Assembly: GCF_000004075.3 (NCBI RefSeq)
Contig: NC_026658.2
Location: 744,001 to 808,000, forward strand
DNA: 64,000 bases
DNA from: Cucumis sativus
Taxonomy: Eukaryota > Streptophyta > Magnoliopsida > Cucurbitales > Cucurbitaceae
Direction: 5' to 3'
Each line of letters begins with the position of its first letter. The first letter of the stretch is position 1. Both the position numbers and the translations under genes were made by a program. The notes beneath the pieces are model-generated. The model searched no databases. It saw only the letters and a list, made by a program, of their open reading frames with translations, and was not told where the DNA came from. This document shows, piece after piece, positions 23,642 to 35,716 of the stretch.

Positions 23642-26600
23642 ATGAGGCCTGAGATCGTTCTGTTTGGGGATTCTATAACTGCACAATCCTTTGGTTTAGG
23701 TGGATGGGGAGCTGCGCTTGCTGACACTTACTCCCGAAAGGTAGATTTTTTTTTTTTTTTTCTTTCTTTCATTTGTATTTTGATTCTAGTTTTTCAAGTT
23801 TATGTTTTTGAAATTGGGTTCTTATCTGACCAATTTATAGGCCGATGTCATAGTTCGTGGCTATGGCGGATACAATACTCGGTGGGCTTTATTTTTACTT
23901 CATCACATTTTTCCCTTGGTAGGTGCCATACTGCTCTTTCTGTTTCTTGGCTACTTTGATTCTGATGACTCCACGTTTCACTTGAATTTGCTCCATTATG
24001 TTCAGTAAGTGGTATATTGGTCATTATTCTCATTTTAGGACTTCTTTTGTAATGCAACTTATTGTCGTAGTTATTTTTAGGAATTTGTATCCATTTCTAA
24101 TCCCTACAATTGATTTCAGCTTCATCGAGGATAGTGGGGAATTTTAGCTCATTTGGGCTAAACTAGCTAGATCATACAATGAAATCAAAGATGTGATTGA
24201 ACAACAAAACTAATCCATTGTGTGAAAGATATTGGAATATTGCTGTATGTTTTAATTAATGATGCTGTATACTAAGTTACTAACATGATTGGGAGTTAAA
24301 ATACGTGCTTGGTGGGATATTGCTCTGAATTCTTGCGTTAAATTAACTGATACAGAACTCAGATTTGCTAGAACATTGCATTATTGGTTCCCTAGATACA
24401 TTGGATGCAGGATTTAGTGGCCCAGAATCGATTTGCCTTCACCAAAATGCCTCATTACTCGAAGCTCAGTTTACAAGGCATCCCTCCCACAGCAGGAGTT
24501 TCCAGCCTTGCTTCCATCCCAAAGTTTGTGTTCTCATGCTTCTTTGAAGCCCTAAAGGCTGAATCACTTTTCTTCAAAGGGATTATAGTCCAAATTTTTC
24601 AAGTATTTGATAGATATTCTTTGTACTAGCTTAAGTCATGGGTAGAAACATCTTTTTAAGCTTCTGAAAATCATGTCTCTTGTACGTTCTGCATTCTAAA
24701 TAAGTTCCATTTCTTGTAATGCAGAATTCCCCAAAGGCCCCCATTGTCGTGACAATATTCTTTGGGGCGAATGATGCAGCTGTTTTGGGGAGAACAAGTG
24801 AGAAACAACACGTACCTCTTGAAGAGTATAAGTATAATCTTAAAAAAATGGTAAATCATTTGAAGGTATTGACTCCTTCCTTCATGCTTGAAATATTTTC
24901 TACCCAAATCTTTAAGACTCATTTTGAAGATTCAAATCAGTATAATGCATCAGTCCATCACTTCTCCGTTAACTAAATGGTGTGACGTTTCTTCTTTGAG
25001 CCCAACTCCCTCTCGCTTAGGACTGTTATTAGTAAACGTGCCTCCCATCCTTTTGAGTGGAATTAACAAAAGTTTTAGAAAAAGAACACCATGATGAGGC
25101 AAGAAGTCTAGCTGATCCCTAACATCTGTCCAGACTAATGATTTGTCATGGAGTACACTCTAGTTACGTTCAAACCATAATTCTGATAGGAGAGCTTTAA
25201 CTTTGTTGGCCACTATCTTGCATTCTTTGATGGAGGGTGTCTGGATACCTAGATTATACTCTTTAGAGATGTGAGTTTGCACGAGCCATTTTGTAGTTGT
25301 TTCTTTGAGGTGTTCAATTTTTCGCTTTGCCAGTTCTTGGGGTTGCAAAGAGCTGCTCACTCTTTATTCAACCGTCCTTTCATGAGAAAGTGGTTTTTGT
25401 GAGCTTCAATGGCAAAGTTATTTTGTAACTATTCTTTCTATGAGTTGTTTGGTACAACTACAAGGTTTATTAATCATGTTTGATTTTAAATGAGAATGTT
25501 ATCAGATTTTTTAAATGTAGTTATTTGAAAACAAAAGATGGTAGTTCTAAAAAACTTGTTTTTGTTTTTTGAAATTGGCTAAGAATTCAAATGTTCACAC
25601 AAGAAATATGAAAATCATGAGTAAGTAATGTCGAAAATAAGAGAGGAGTGAGATGAACAACAAATTGGTCTAGATGAAACTAGAATGTGCTGATGCTATA
25701 TAATATACTAAAGTTTTCTTCTTATACCTTCTAGGTACATGGGCTAAATAAAGAAGACCCAAATAAACAAGATCTGAGGCTGAATAAAAGAAAGGCCCAG
25801 CCAAAATAAGAAATGGAGGAATTAAAGTTAACCACTAACTAAATAAGTTGCTAGAGTTTACTAAATATAGTAACAAATTCTATATAAAGAAATACTATAG
25901 TAACAAAGTTCAAACCCTAGATCGAGCATCAGATGGTTAGATCTTCATTAGTAAGGATTTATTAGAAAACAAGCCAAAATTTTCGAAAACCAAAGGTTTA
26001 CCAGATGACACTCAATATAATTTGATTATTGTACAAAAAATATAGTTTAAATTGATTCTAAGGATCACTGACCTATGAAATGGAGGATCTCCCTAATTTT
26101 TTGGATTAGTTCCTCTTTATGGCAGATTGTTCTAGTTCTTCTGAAGTTGGTGGAAATCTTCATAAGATCACTATAGAACCTCTTGGTTTTGGCAAATAAT
26201 CTCCCTGCCATTCTAGAGGATGATGGTAGATGGAAATTGACTCTTCTTAACTCTTCTTGGTGTTCTCATCAATGCCTTGTGCTAATTATTCTATTCAAGG
26301 CATTTACTTGTTTAAAACTTTTTATTGTCCTTTTAAGTTTTTTTCGTCTCTTTATCATATTAATCTTCTATGCTTTCTTTGTATCATGTATTTTTTTAGC
26401 ATCACTCTCTTTTTTATTTGATCAATGAAAAACCTTGTTTCCACTTAAAAAGAAAAAGAGGCAAAGTTTGGATTCCTCTCTAAAACTTTTTCTTTTCTGT
26501 TTTCATCTCCCACACCTCCCAAGCCACGATGAAAGAAAGAACTTACCTTCGCATTTTGGTTACAGGAGTACTCCCCAACGACGCTGGTGATACTTATTAC

Positions 26601-27765
26601 TCCTCCTCCAGTTGATGAGGAAGGGCGTAACGAATATGCACGGTATGACTTTTTCTTTCTAATTGCTTCTCAAAAAATTTTAGCCTTTCTTCTGTTGTAA
26701 TGTTACCTACAACCGTCTATGTTTTCCATCTTCCTACTCCTTCAACTAGTTCCATCTTCCCACTTTTCGTTCAACAAGTTTTCTTACTGACGTCAGTTAT
26801 ATCAAAGCTCTACCAAAATATACTTTCTCATTCTCTTAACTATTGTGTGAATGTATCCTCATTGGTTTAGTCCAAATGTACTCCATGTCCTTGTTATACC
26901 CTTGTTGCATATTGTCGCCAATACCAACATTTAAAGGGTCTAAGAAGTAAGAACCCTACCGTTAGGGTGGAATGAACATGATTAGCCTAGCCTTTTACAT
27001 GTGGTTCGTTCCAGAAATTCCATGCCTTTGTCGTCTCTGAGATACTTTAAGTTCAAAGTTCCATCAATATACTGAAGAGAGATTCTAACCCTACTCAGAC
27101 TAAGGTGAAAATAATCTTGTATTGTTTCAGATCTCTTTATGGTGATAAAGCAAGGGAATTGCCAGAGAGAACAAATGAAGTAACTGGACTTTATGCAAAA
27201 GAATGCCTTGAATTAGCTAAGGAAATAGGTCTTCATGCCATCGATTTATGGTCCAAGATGCAAGAAACGGAGGGTTGGCAGAAAAAGTTTCTCAGGTCTG
27301 TTATTCAAGCTCTTAATTCACAAGTTTTACTCATTTTATAAAATATGGCTGTTATCTATAATGTTATATGTCTTCAGTTGTCAGCATCCTCAGACCTGTG
27401 TGGAATGATTTTTTTAGTACTTAGAAAGTTATTCCCAATAGACTTTTAGTGTCGTAAATGAAATTGACATTATGACCTATTAGAGGGAGATGGATTGTTA
27501 ATGAATATAGTAAATGATTCAGTTCATCATAAATTAAATGCTGTACTTTTCTGAGTTTCTGATAGGTTGTTTCTTTTTTATCTTGTCTTATTGCAGGGAT
27601 GGATTGCATTTCACACCAGAAGGCAATGGAGTTTTGCACCAAGAATTAGAGAAAGTACTCAATGAAACATCGGTTGCTGCTGCAAAAATGCCTCTTGATT
27701 TCCCACATCACTCAAAGATTGATGGCAAAAACCCCGAAAAGGCCTTTCAATATCTTTCTTTGTGA
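23642..27765 (+). CDS. GDSL/SGNH-family esterase, isoamyl acetate hydrolase-like
   Basis: Six exons, 23642-23740, 23841-23918, 24725-24865, 26566-26642, 27131-27295 and 27597-27765, give 242 residues. All SGNH blocks are present: FGDSIT with the nucleophile Ser11, the block II glycines in RGYGGYNT (Gly40-Gly43), GANDA with Asn75, and DGLHF with Asp188 and His191. There is no signal peptide, unlike the secreted plant GDSL lipases, so this belongs to the small intracellular IAH1/CPRD49-like group (Arabidopsis At5g45920 is the relative I recall). It should hydrolyse short esters; the true substrate is unknown. The 1.7-kb third intron holds LINE fragments in two orientations. Confidence 0.93.
25000..25360 (-). 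mobile_element. LINE fragment (3' end of reverse-transcriptase ORF)
   Basis: Read on the minus strand, the sequence encodes VKALLSELWFERN. After a stop come VLHDKSLVWTD and, in another frame, SSWCSFSK. This order matches the C-terminal end of plant non-LTR reverse-transcriptase ORFs, where a WFERNQRVFHDKS-like phrase precedes ASSWCSLSK. The copy is frameshifted and truncated, with no upstream domains. It lies in intron 3 of the GDSL gene. Confidence 0.5.
26090..26457 (+). mobile_element. LINE 3' tail fragment
   Basis: On the plus strand, NSSWCSHQ at about 26240-26263 is followed by a T-rich segment. The segment ends in TTGATCAATGAAAAACC and an A-rich tail (AAAAAGAAAAAG) near 26447-26458. This resembles the 3' end of the same LINE type seen in opposite orientation 1 kb upstream. 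Only the tail is present. Confidence 0.35.
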
Positions 27766-29539
27766 TACACTCATCGTCTTTGTATCATGGTATATGATCA
27801 TTGTTCTCCCTTCCCTTGTAATTTAAAGTTCCCCATTTGCATTTTGAGTGTTGACCATAACCATTTGTGTTTTATTTCAGTTTGTTTGATATGTATGAAA
27901 ATTAAATATATGAGAAAGTGAAAATACTCGGAGATTTAATAAATAAACTTAAGTGTAATAAACTGTTCTTGTCATCTCTAAGAATTATGTCTTTGATACT
28001 TTGATATCTTAAAGAAATCGATGACCCCAGAACACTACCTCAATGGCTCTGTTATTGGGATTGAGGTTTCATAGGTCGGTGATATTAACTCCTTCAGATA
28101 GATCTCAAGAGATGCATCAGATGAGGCCTAATTGGGCCTAGGTATTAAAGCGTATCATTCCATCCTTTTGGCAACCAATCATGGACAAATCCTCTATCCA
28201 ACAAACAAATTTACCATTTGTCTCTAAAACGTCTGGACGCAACAAATCACTCTTGCCAAATGGATTTGGCATTTTCACCTTGAAAAGATGGCTCTTGGCG
28301 AATGTTGAAGAGCCCCACTAAAATAGATTTATCTAAGCTATATCAAAACTAGAAAGTTTATTTATTTTGATCTAAATATACAAGTTAATATAACAAGAGA
28401 CAAAATAGAAAATATCATTCTTACAAGGAGCCGCCTCCCAATTTCATAAGCTATGCATACCCAAAGTATCTTACATACAAAAATGAAATCAAATTAAATT
28501 GAAAGATGAAATTATTAACGTGGACTTATGGTTAATCAATTCTTGGAAAATTTTCTTCTAACAAAATACTGTTTGTAACTAATTATTTCTCTTTTCTAAC
28601 ATTTGCAGAGGTTGAGGCTCTCTTGCAGAAGTTGAGGCTCTCTTGCAGAAGATGGTTCAACAAATTTCAACATAAATATTTGTTTTTTCCCGCTTGGATC
28701 TTATGATTCCCGATCTACATATTGGAACGACGCATCTCCTACTCATCAAGTTCTGTCAAGATGGAAAAATTTTGTGTCTTCATGAGGGACTCGACCTACT
28801 CCTGTATGATCCTATCGCCCACATGACACATAAACCTTGACGGATCAAGATCCTGACAGCAAAAAACATATAGAGGTTTTCTCCATCCACATCTCCAACT
28901 TTAATCCTCTTAGCTGAAGGTGCTGTTATTTGAACCATGATTATCGTTTGTTTTTTTCTTTAGAAAATATTATGTTCAAGTTTTTTCCTCTCTCGTGATA
29001 TCTTCTTTTTACTGTGACAATAAAGTTGCTATTTCTTTAGTCCAAAACCCAGCTCTACATGATAGAAAAAACATATTGAAATAATCAAAGAGAAACTTGA
29101 AACTGGTATGGTTTGTCGATGTACTGTTGATGAAAGGGCAGCCAAAGGTACAATTCAATTCAAGTTTGAATGGAAGATAGCTTTAAACCAGTTTGAGGGG
29201 AGGAGTTAGTTGTAAATAAAACAATTAACTTTAAACTTACAAATGATTTTATTTTATTAATTATCGTCATAATTATTTACATTTATATATTAAGTCCAAG
29301 AGTTTGCTACAAAAGAAAAGTAGAAACTATATGTGACAGAAAATAAGAAGAACATCAAGACCAACTTCAAGAAACTGAATTTGAAATTTGACAATCCAAA
29401 AAGCTTAGTAAGAGTTCAGCCACACTAAATAAAATTCACATAAGTAAGGCCCTGAAAATAGCCATTATTATATAATTTCCATGGTTATTTAATGGTTGAC
29501 ACCAATTTTGATTCCAATATGTTGACTGTTGATGTGAAA
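27766..29539. other. Intergenic region between GDSL gene and CXC genes
   Basis: No gene seen. A 20-bp phrase, GTTGAGGCTCTCTTGCAGAA, is directly repeated at about 28611-28650. The stretches at about 28020-28320 and 28690-28870 are less AT-rich and read like fragments of an old repeat with coding ancestry, but I could not assign a family. Confidence 0.45.
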
Positions 29540-30913
29540 TTAGTAAACCCTCGAACTTGCATCTGTAACAATAATGTTTCCCATCAGTTGGTCATCTTTG
29601 ATCTGATGATAAAAAACAAGGGAAAATTAAATTACATTAATAGAGAGTTATGTTCAATTATAAAACTTTATTTATGATAAGTAATTTTATAATTAGTAGG
29701 TTTGACACTACAATAGAACCGTTACATTTTTTTGAAGTTGAAGAATATATTAAATAATTAATACAAAGCTCAAACGATTGTTCTATGGTTGGAATTAACT
29801 TACCTGGACTTTGGCCATAAGGATTACAACAAATTTGACAATGACATGCTTCAATGCAAGGAACTCCTGCCTATAAATATATTAATATAAAAGAACAATA
29901 TTCAATTTAATTATTAATAACTATATATATCTTATGATTTTAATTTAATTTGAGTAAAAGAAAAATAATATATGTGTTTATGAAAGTGAACCCGCAAGCA
30001 TGGACAATCAAGTTTTTGACAGGATGACTCAATGCAGTTGCATGCTCCTCTTACCTGCATATAACTAATCAATGTGTGTGTATATATATGTTAAAACTAT
30101 ATATAAATATATATGAGTGTGCGTAGAAAATTAATTAAAGAGTTACAAAAGTACAATTTTTTGATCAAAAGCTAAGGGATTTATGGATCGAATTTGTTCT
30201 TTGGCAACATCAACAGTGTCCTCATACAAAGGAGTGTTGAAGCAGTCTTCATGATCACACCCACATTCTTCGCAGCAAAACATTTCTCTTGCAAAGCATT
30301 CGCAATCACTGCCATAATTAATTAAAATGCTATTATTAATTTTATATTAATACTACTCAAAAATACATTAAGTATATCGTGTTACTAAGCTTTATACTAG
30401 CTAGGTTCCAATTTTATGCATCATATAATAATATATGAATACATACGGTGTTAGACACTCGGTGCCATTGTCTTTGCAATGGCAACATGGGCTCGCCTTT
30501 TTTGCATTGTCGCTGCATATTATTGATTTTATATTAATAACAATACAATGATAACAATAATAAAATAAATATGTAGGAAAAAGAGAAAAAAATTGACCTC
30601 TTTCTCTTTCTTTTTGTGTTAGTGGTAGGCCTATTGTAATTCATGTCATTCAGGGAGCCTCTCGAAGACATCTGTTTTTGATGATTTCTTAAGTTATTAT
30701 TTTCTTTCTTATTTTTGTTATGATATTTAACACCATCATTTTTCTGCCATCAAACTAACACAAAAATGTGACGCTTATAATTAACTTTGGTACTAAAAAT
30801 AATAACAATATAGTTATATGTGTGTATGTATATATTATAACCTTCTCAACAGACACCTCAGAACAAATATTTTGAGTTTGGAAATTGATGATCTTGGAGT
30901 GATTATCATCCAT
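29540..30913 (-). CDS. Short, diverged CXC-domain (TSO1/LIN54-like) paralogue
   Basis: Six well-supported coding exons on the minus strand are 30842-30913, 30598-30743, 30447-30512, 30155-30308, 29992-30054 and 29804-29870. A short last exon is uncertain; 29540-29562 fits phase, as does one ending near 29592. This gives about 196 residues. Exon borders and phases copy those of the neighbour at 32812-35394 one for one, so the two are tandem duplicates. Both CXC halves are recognisable, but the Tyr that contacts DNA in LIN54 is Asp in each (Asp96 in TPDCEC, Asp162 in KLDCPC). Cysteine spacing is also altered, by two extra residues early in the first half. The start is set at the first in-frame ATG; the neighbour's 8-bp first exon has no evident counterpart. 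The long C-terminal tail is missing. No internal stop was seen, so this may be a functional derivative or a young pseudogene. Confidence 0.65.
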
Positions 30914-32811
30914 TGGAGCTTCTTTATTATATTGCTGAGGAGTATATTTAAAATTTTAGCTAAGAATGACAATAATTTTAGGGGTTAAAATAATATCAAA
31001 TTTTAAGTTTTAGGTCAGAATAATTTAGAATTTAGTCAATAAAATTTTAACATGATGCAAACCAAAATTAGAATGGATACAACAAAACTAAACCATTAAA
31101 TACTAAAAAGTCACGTTCACAAGCAAATCTAATTTTGCTACAAACACCCATACCCAATTGTAAATGGATAATATTAAGAATTTATAAAGATATATATTTG
31201 AAAATGCATTAACTAAATATTTAGGAAAATCATCACAAATTGTAATTTAAAACTTGAATGATTTATAGAAAATAAAACAAAACTATAAAAACAACTCATA
31301 CCTCCCAATTAATCCTTAATGCCTCTGATTCTGAATAATTAAGTAGAAGATGCAAGGCCCTCTTAAGACATTATGACTTGAGATCAAAATCTTAATATAA
31401 CATAAAAACAAATAAGTGAAACTAATTTGTAAATAATATATCTTTAAACATTTTAATAGGTTCTTTAACGTACGTTATATCCATTTATATTTAAAAATTT
31501 TAATTTTGTGTTCAACGTCGATGTAGATATATAATGCATATGATATAAACTTAATATAAAGAAAACTATTAGAGTATATTCTTCAATCACTTTTAATTAT
31601 AATTTTGTTTCATTTAAAATTGATCAATTTCAAGCAAACTTCATTGGGATGTGAAATTAATAGCAGAAAACATGAAGATCAAAATCTTGAAAATGATAAT
31701 CTGATATACTTACTTGCAAGATTAATAATACTAACTAATCCAAATCAAATTAAAAGAACATTTTACTTCATTACCGCCAAACAAGAAATTAAATCATATA
31801 TAATACAATGAAAAATGTTCGTAATTGTAACTCTTGAAAATAATTGCAAGGGATAACAAAACCACAAGATTCAAGATTAGCATATATGTATTTTTTTCCA
31901 CTAATACTTTGTAAAAAAAGTAAAGAAATTATTTCGAACCTTTGTTGCAGAGCAGCAAATGGATGATATTCTTGATAAAATTAAAGAATATGATCGATTA
32001 CAATTCTCCAAAAAAGGAAGAACGAAAAGATAAAAAATTTGTGAAAATGGATTTTGGAGAATGAAACTGAGAATTGATCACAGAAGAGAGATAAAAGAAT
32101 AAGGGAAATATTTATATGAAAATAATAAGGGAAGGAAAAAGAGAACTGCTATTTATTGGGGTTAATTAATCAATTAATTATTATTATTGAACCTTAAACC
32201 CTACGTATTATAATTTAACAAGATCTTTATAATAAATTTCGTCCAAGTCTCAAACAATGACGGATCAGATCATCCCTTCAATCATTTTAAGTGTACGTCT
32301 GCTGCTAGATGGAAAATAATCAATATGTTATTCAAAATGTGTGTGCGTACGACACTCACATGCTCAAATTTCAACGATTTTATGAATACATGCATATTTA
32401 TAAAAAGTTAGCGTTTAAAATTCCATTGAATTTTGTATATATTTTTTCCCATGAAGTATCAAATTCTAACCTAAAGTTTGAGAGTTATGTCAATTAAACC
32501 CTAATAACGTCTAATAATTGCATTAATAACTCTAAATCATTCAAATATATTAATCTCTACCCTTTACCACATTCAATATTTGAATATATATTAGACTTAT
32601 AATTTTAAACTTTTAAAAGAAGCAACCATCGAAAACACGAGTAATAATTAAAATACAACGAGCATCTAAAATTTATGACACCATATATAAATCAACAGGG
32701 TTGAAGAACTTCATGAGAGTTATAAATTATCATCTCTCTTTAAATTGATTTAATTAAAGACCATATACTTTTGATATACATCGATCAACAATTTAGCCAA
32801 CCAAATAAACC
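30914..32811. other. Spacer between the two CXC genes
   Basis: AT-rich. It probably holds the promoter and leader of the downstream minus-strand CXC copy; a minus-strand donor-like GAG/GTATGAG near 31300 could end a leader exon. No other gene seen. Open frames at 31605-31811 and 32309-32497 are unsupported. Confidence 0.45.
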
Positions 32812-35394
32812 CTACATAAAATTATTATTTCTATTTTGAGCAAAACTTCCATTAGAAAAATAACTATCTATGTATGGAAAATTAGGGAGTCGAGGTTGGG
32901 TGATGCCTTGTTGGTTGCCTTGTAAATAATTTGGCATCGAATTTGAGCTACATTCCGCTGGAACATACGTCGACGTCGATGGCTGGTAGCGGAGATCATT
33001 ATAATCTTGAAATTGTTGATAATTAAAGGCTAAGTTGTCGAAGGGAGCTGCTGCAGGAATTGTATTTGTATATAGAAATGGTTGTATAAATGGATCGTAT
33101 CTATTATAACTATCCAGCATTCCATGTGCAGGAATACTATTATTATTGGGAATACTGCTAGTATTGGAGTAGGTATAGTCATTCCCATGAAGAAGATGAA
33201 AATAGTCATTATTTTCATGACCATTTAACATTGTTGACGTTGATGTAAGATTATTATTTGCAAGTTCGGTTAATTCTGAAACGTTTCCTGTTCCATCGTT
33301 GACAACATTTCCAATAGTGTATGGTACTCCTGCTTATCATCAAAGCCAAGTAAAAGGAAATTAATAATAACATTAGATTAAATAGTAAGTTTAGTAATTA
33401 TACTTTAATATATATTTCTTAAATGCATGTTATTTGATTTTCAAATTTCAAAATTTTCTTTTTTACTCAACTATATTTCTTGTATATACTTAAGAAACAT
33501 ACTCATATTTTTAGTTATTAAACTTTTAAAAAATAAATTAAAAATAAGAATAATAAGAAATTGTAAACGTTACCGAATGAGCTCTAAATTTTAAGAAGTC
33601 TCTAAAACTCTAATTTGTTACCGTATTTATTATTTGCTACAATTTTTACTATTTTACATTCATCGTTAAAATAAACTTAAATAGTTTACACACTAAACAC
33701 TACTATTATAACTCAAATTAAAATAATTTATATCGATGTGTTACTATTATACAGTAGTGCTTAGGGACGTCGGTATGTTTATTATCGGCAGAGGTAAAAT
33801 TTCTCGTGGTGATCCCAAATATGATTGTAACATAACTATAATAATTCACTCCTCCCCAAACAACTTTAAATTTAAATATATTATATATATAGAAATTAAA
33901 CTTAAAACTCTTATTGTTGATAGTTGGAATTACCTGGACAGGCTGTGCCACAAGGATTTTGACAACCTTGACAATTACATGCTTCAGTGCAAGCAACTCC
34001 TGCCTGTAAATATAAATTAAAACAATGCTCAATTTCATTATTTGGATAAAATATTAATCATATGAATTCTCTATACCAAACTGACTCTTAATGATTTGGA
34101 GCTGAATTACCTGAAAGCATTTACAATATTTTTGTCTACACTCTGAGTTCTTGCAGTTGCATCCTCTTCGTTCTGTAGATGAAGTTTTTGTTGTTGTCAC
34201 ACCCTCTCTTACCTATTTATTCACAAATTTATTACATGATGCATACATGATGTTGAGATTATATATATAATATAGTTTAGTTAGAAATTAAATTAAATTA
34301 ATTGCATTACATTTTCTCTATCAAAGGCTGAGGATTTCTTGGTTTTAAGTTTTTGTTTAGCAGCAACAACAGTGTCTAAGTACCGAGGATTGTTGAAGCA
34401 ATTTTCACCACACCCACATTCTTCATTGCAAAACGCTCCACTTGCAAAGCATTCGCAATATCTGCATTTTAATTCAATAAATATCATCATTATTACATAT
34501 AGCAAAATTTTAAGTCTTCTCCTTATATTATTGTTATTGATATATACTTAAGTATGTTTGTATAATGTTTAATTAACTTACAGTTTTAGGCACTGACTTT
34601 TTTTGCAATTGCAACGACGTGGGCTGGAGTTATTTTCATTTTCCACTCTTGATTTCTTCCTGTACATAAATTGAACAACACCTCAATGTTAATTAGTTTA
34701 TCAATTGATTTAGACAGGCAATCTCATTAAACTATCATACTAATTTCTAGCGTAGAAACTAAATTGTTACGATTTAACTAAATACGCAAGAGAAAAGAGA
34801 AAATTTAAACCTCTTTCTCTTGGTGCTACCACTACTATTACCGTCATTGTTTATCTCATTCGTGGAAACACCTAAAGACACCACTTCCTGCACCATACAA
34901 ATACACACATTATATACGGAAAAAGAAGTAACATTTTCTATGAAACAGTATTATATATATAATAACTTCTTACGGGATCATTAGGATTTTGAATTTCCTC
35001 ATTGCTCTGGAAATTCAAATATGGAATATCATCGTTCCAGTTTGAATATTCAATATCACTATTTATCTGCAAACATGTGTAAGCACTAATTTAAAATTTA
35101 GTACTTAAAAGAATATAACTATAGTATGGATAGTTTGTATTTAATTTAATTAATTAAAGTGTTTAATTTAATCACCTCAATAGCTGACGGGTCAGCAAAA
35201 AAAACTGGACTCTCGTGGAAATTGCTCATGTTGGAGTGATCATCACCAATTCCAGCTTCTCTATTATCGTTGCTGAGAAACCAAAATTTACCATAAAGAT
35301 AAAACCCTAATTAATATAATTAATTTATAAACTTAAATCATGAGAATAACTTAATCAATATTTAAAGTAAAGAATCAGAAAATCACCTCGTCAT
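32812..35394 (-). CDS. CXC-domain protein, TSO1/tesmin/LIN54-like
   Basis: Nine minus-strand exons, 35387-35394, 35176-35272, 34974-35066, 34811-34887, 34582-34659, 34311-34461, 34111-34212, 33934-34003 and 32812-33329, join in phase to 397 residues. The first coding exon is only 8 bp. A basic KRKRKK stretch (about residues 89-94) precedes two CXC halves, CNCKKSQCLKLYCECF (108-123) and CNCKNSECRQKYCKCF (186-201), each with the Tyr (119, 197) that in human LIN54 enters the DNA minor groove. The linker carries the usual SAF segment in place of NPxAF. The C-terminal 170 residues are rich in Asn, Tyr and Pro. Family members bind CHR-type TTYRAA sites as parts of DREAM-like complexes and, in plants, control cell division in flowers. 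This protein is shorter than most plant TCX proteins. Confidence 0.9.
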
Positions 35395-35605
35395 ATGTCT
35401 GATATCTTTTGCTTTTTACCCGAAAGATGTTTAAAGAAAATAATAAATATTTAAAATATCAATGAGCTATCTAATATGTGCAGATGTGAAATTATAATGT
35501 GTAGCCAAAAACTGTCTTCTAACTCTCATTCCATTTTCTTTATTTGTTATGAGCTCACCGGCGGCGTGGTTGAAAGAGAGGGAGAAACGCGGAAAGGAAA
35601 CTCAC

Positions 35606-35716
35606 GGGCAACACTAAAAGGGTGGAGAATGGCGGCTTCCGGTGAGGCTGGCGGCGGACGGTGCGGTGGTTGGTTTCCTTTTCTTGGTGCGTGAGGTAGG
35701 AGAGAGGGTTTATACA
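35606..35716 (-). promoter_or_regulatory. Promoter and leader exon of the upstream CXC gene
   Basis: On the minus strand, TATAAACC at about 35709-35716 is followed by a GC-rich island that ends at a strong donor (GCCC/GTGAGT, exon edge 35606). An acceptor CAG lies four bases before the start codon at 35394. The GC-rich island, which otherwise shows spurious open frames on both strands, is best explained as a 5' UTR exon. Confidence 0.5.

Noticed and set aside
28020-28870. Possible transposon-derived coding fragments
   Set aside because: The composition suggests an old coding-derived repeat, but no family motif could be recognised, so no element was called.
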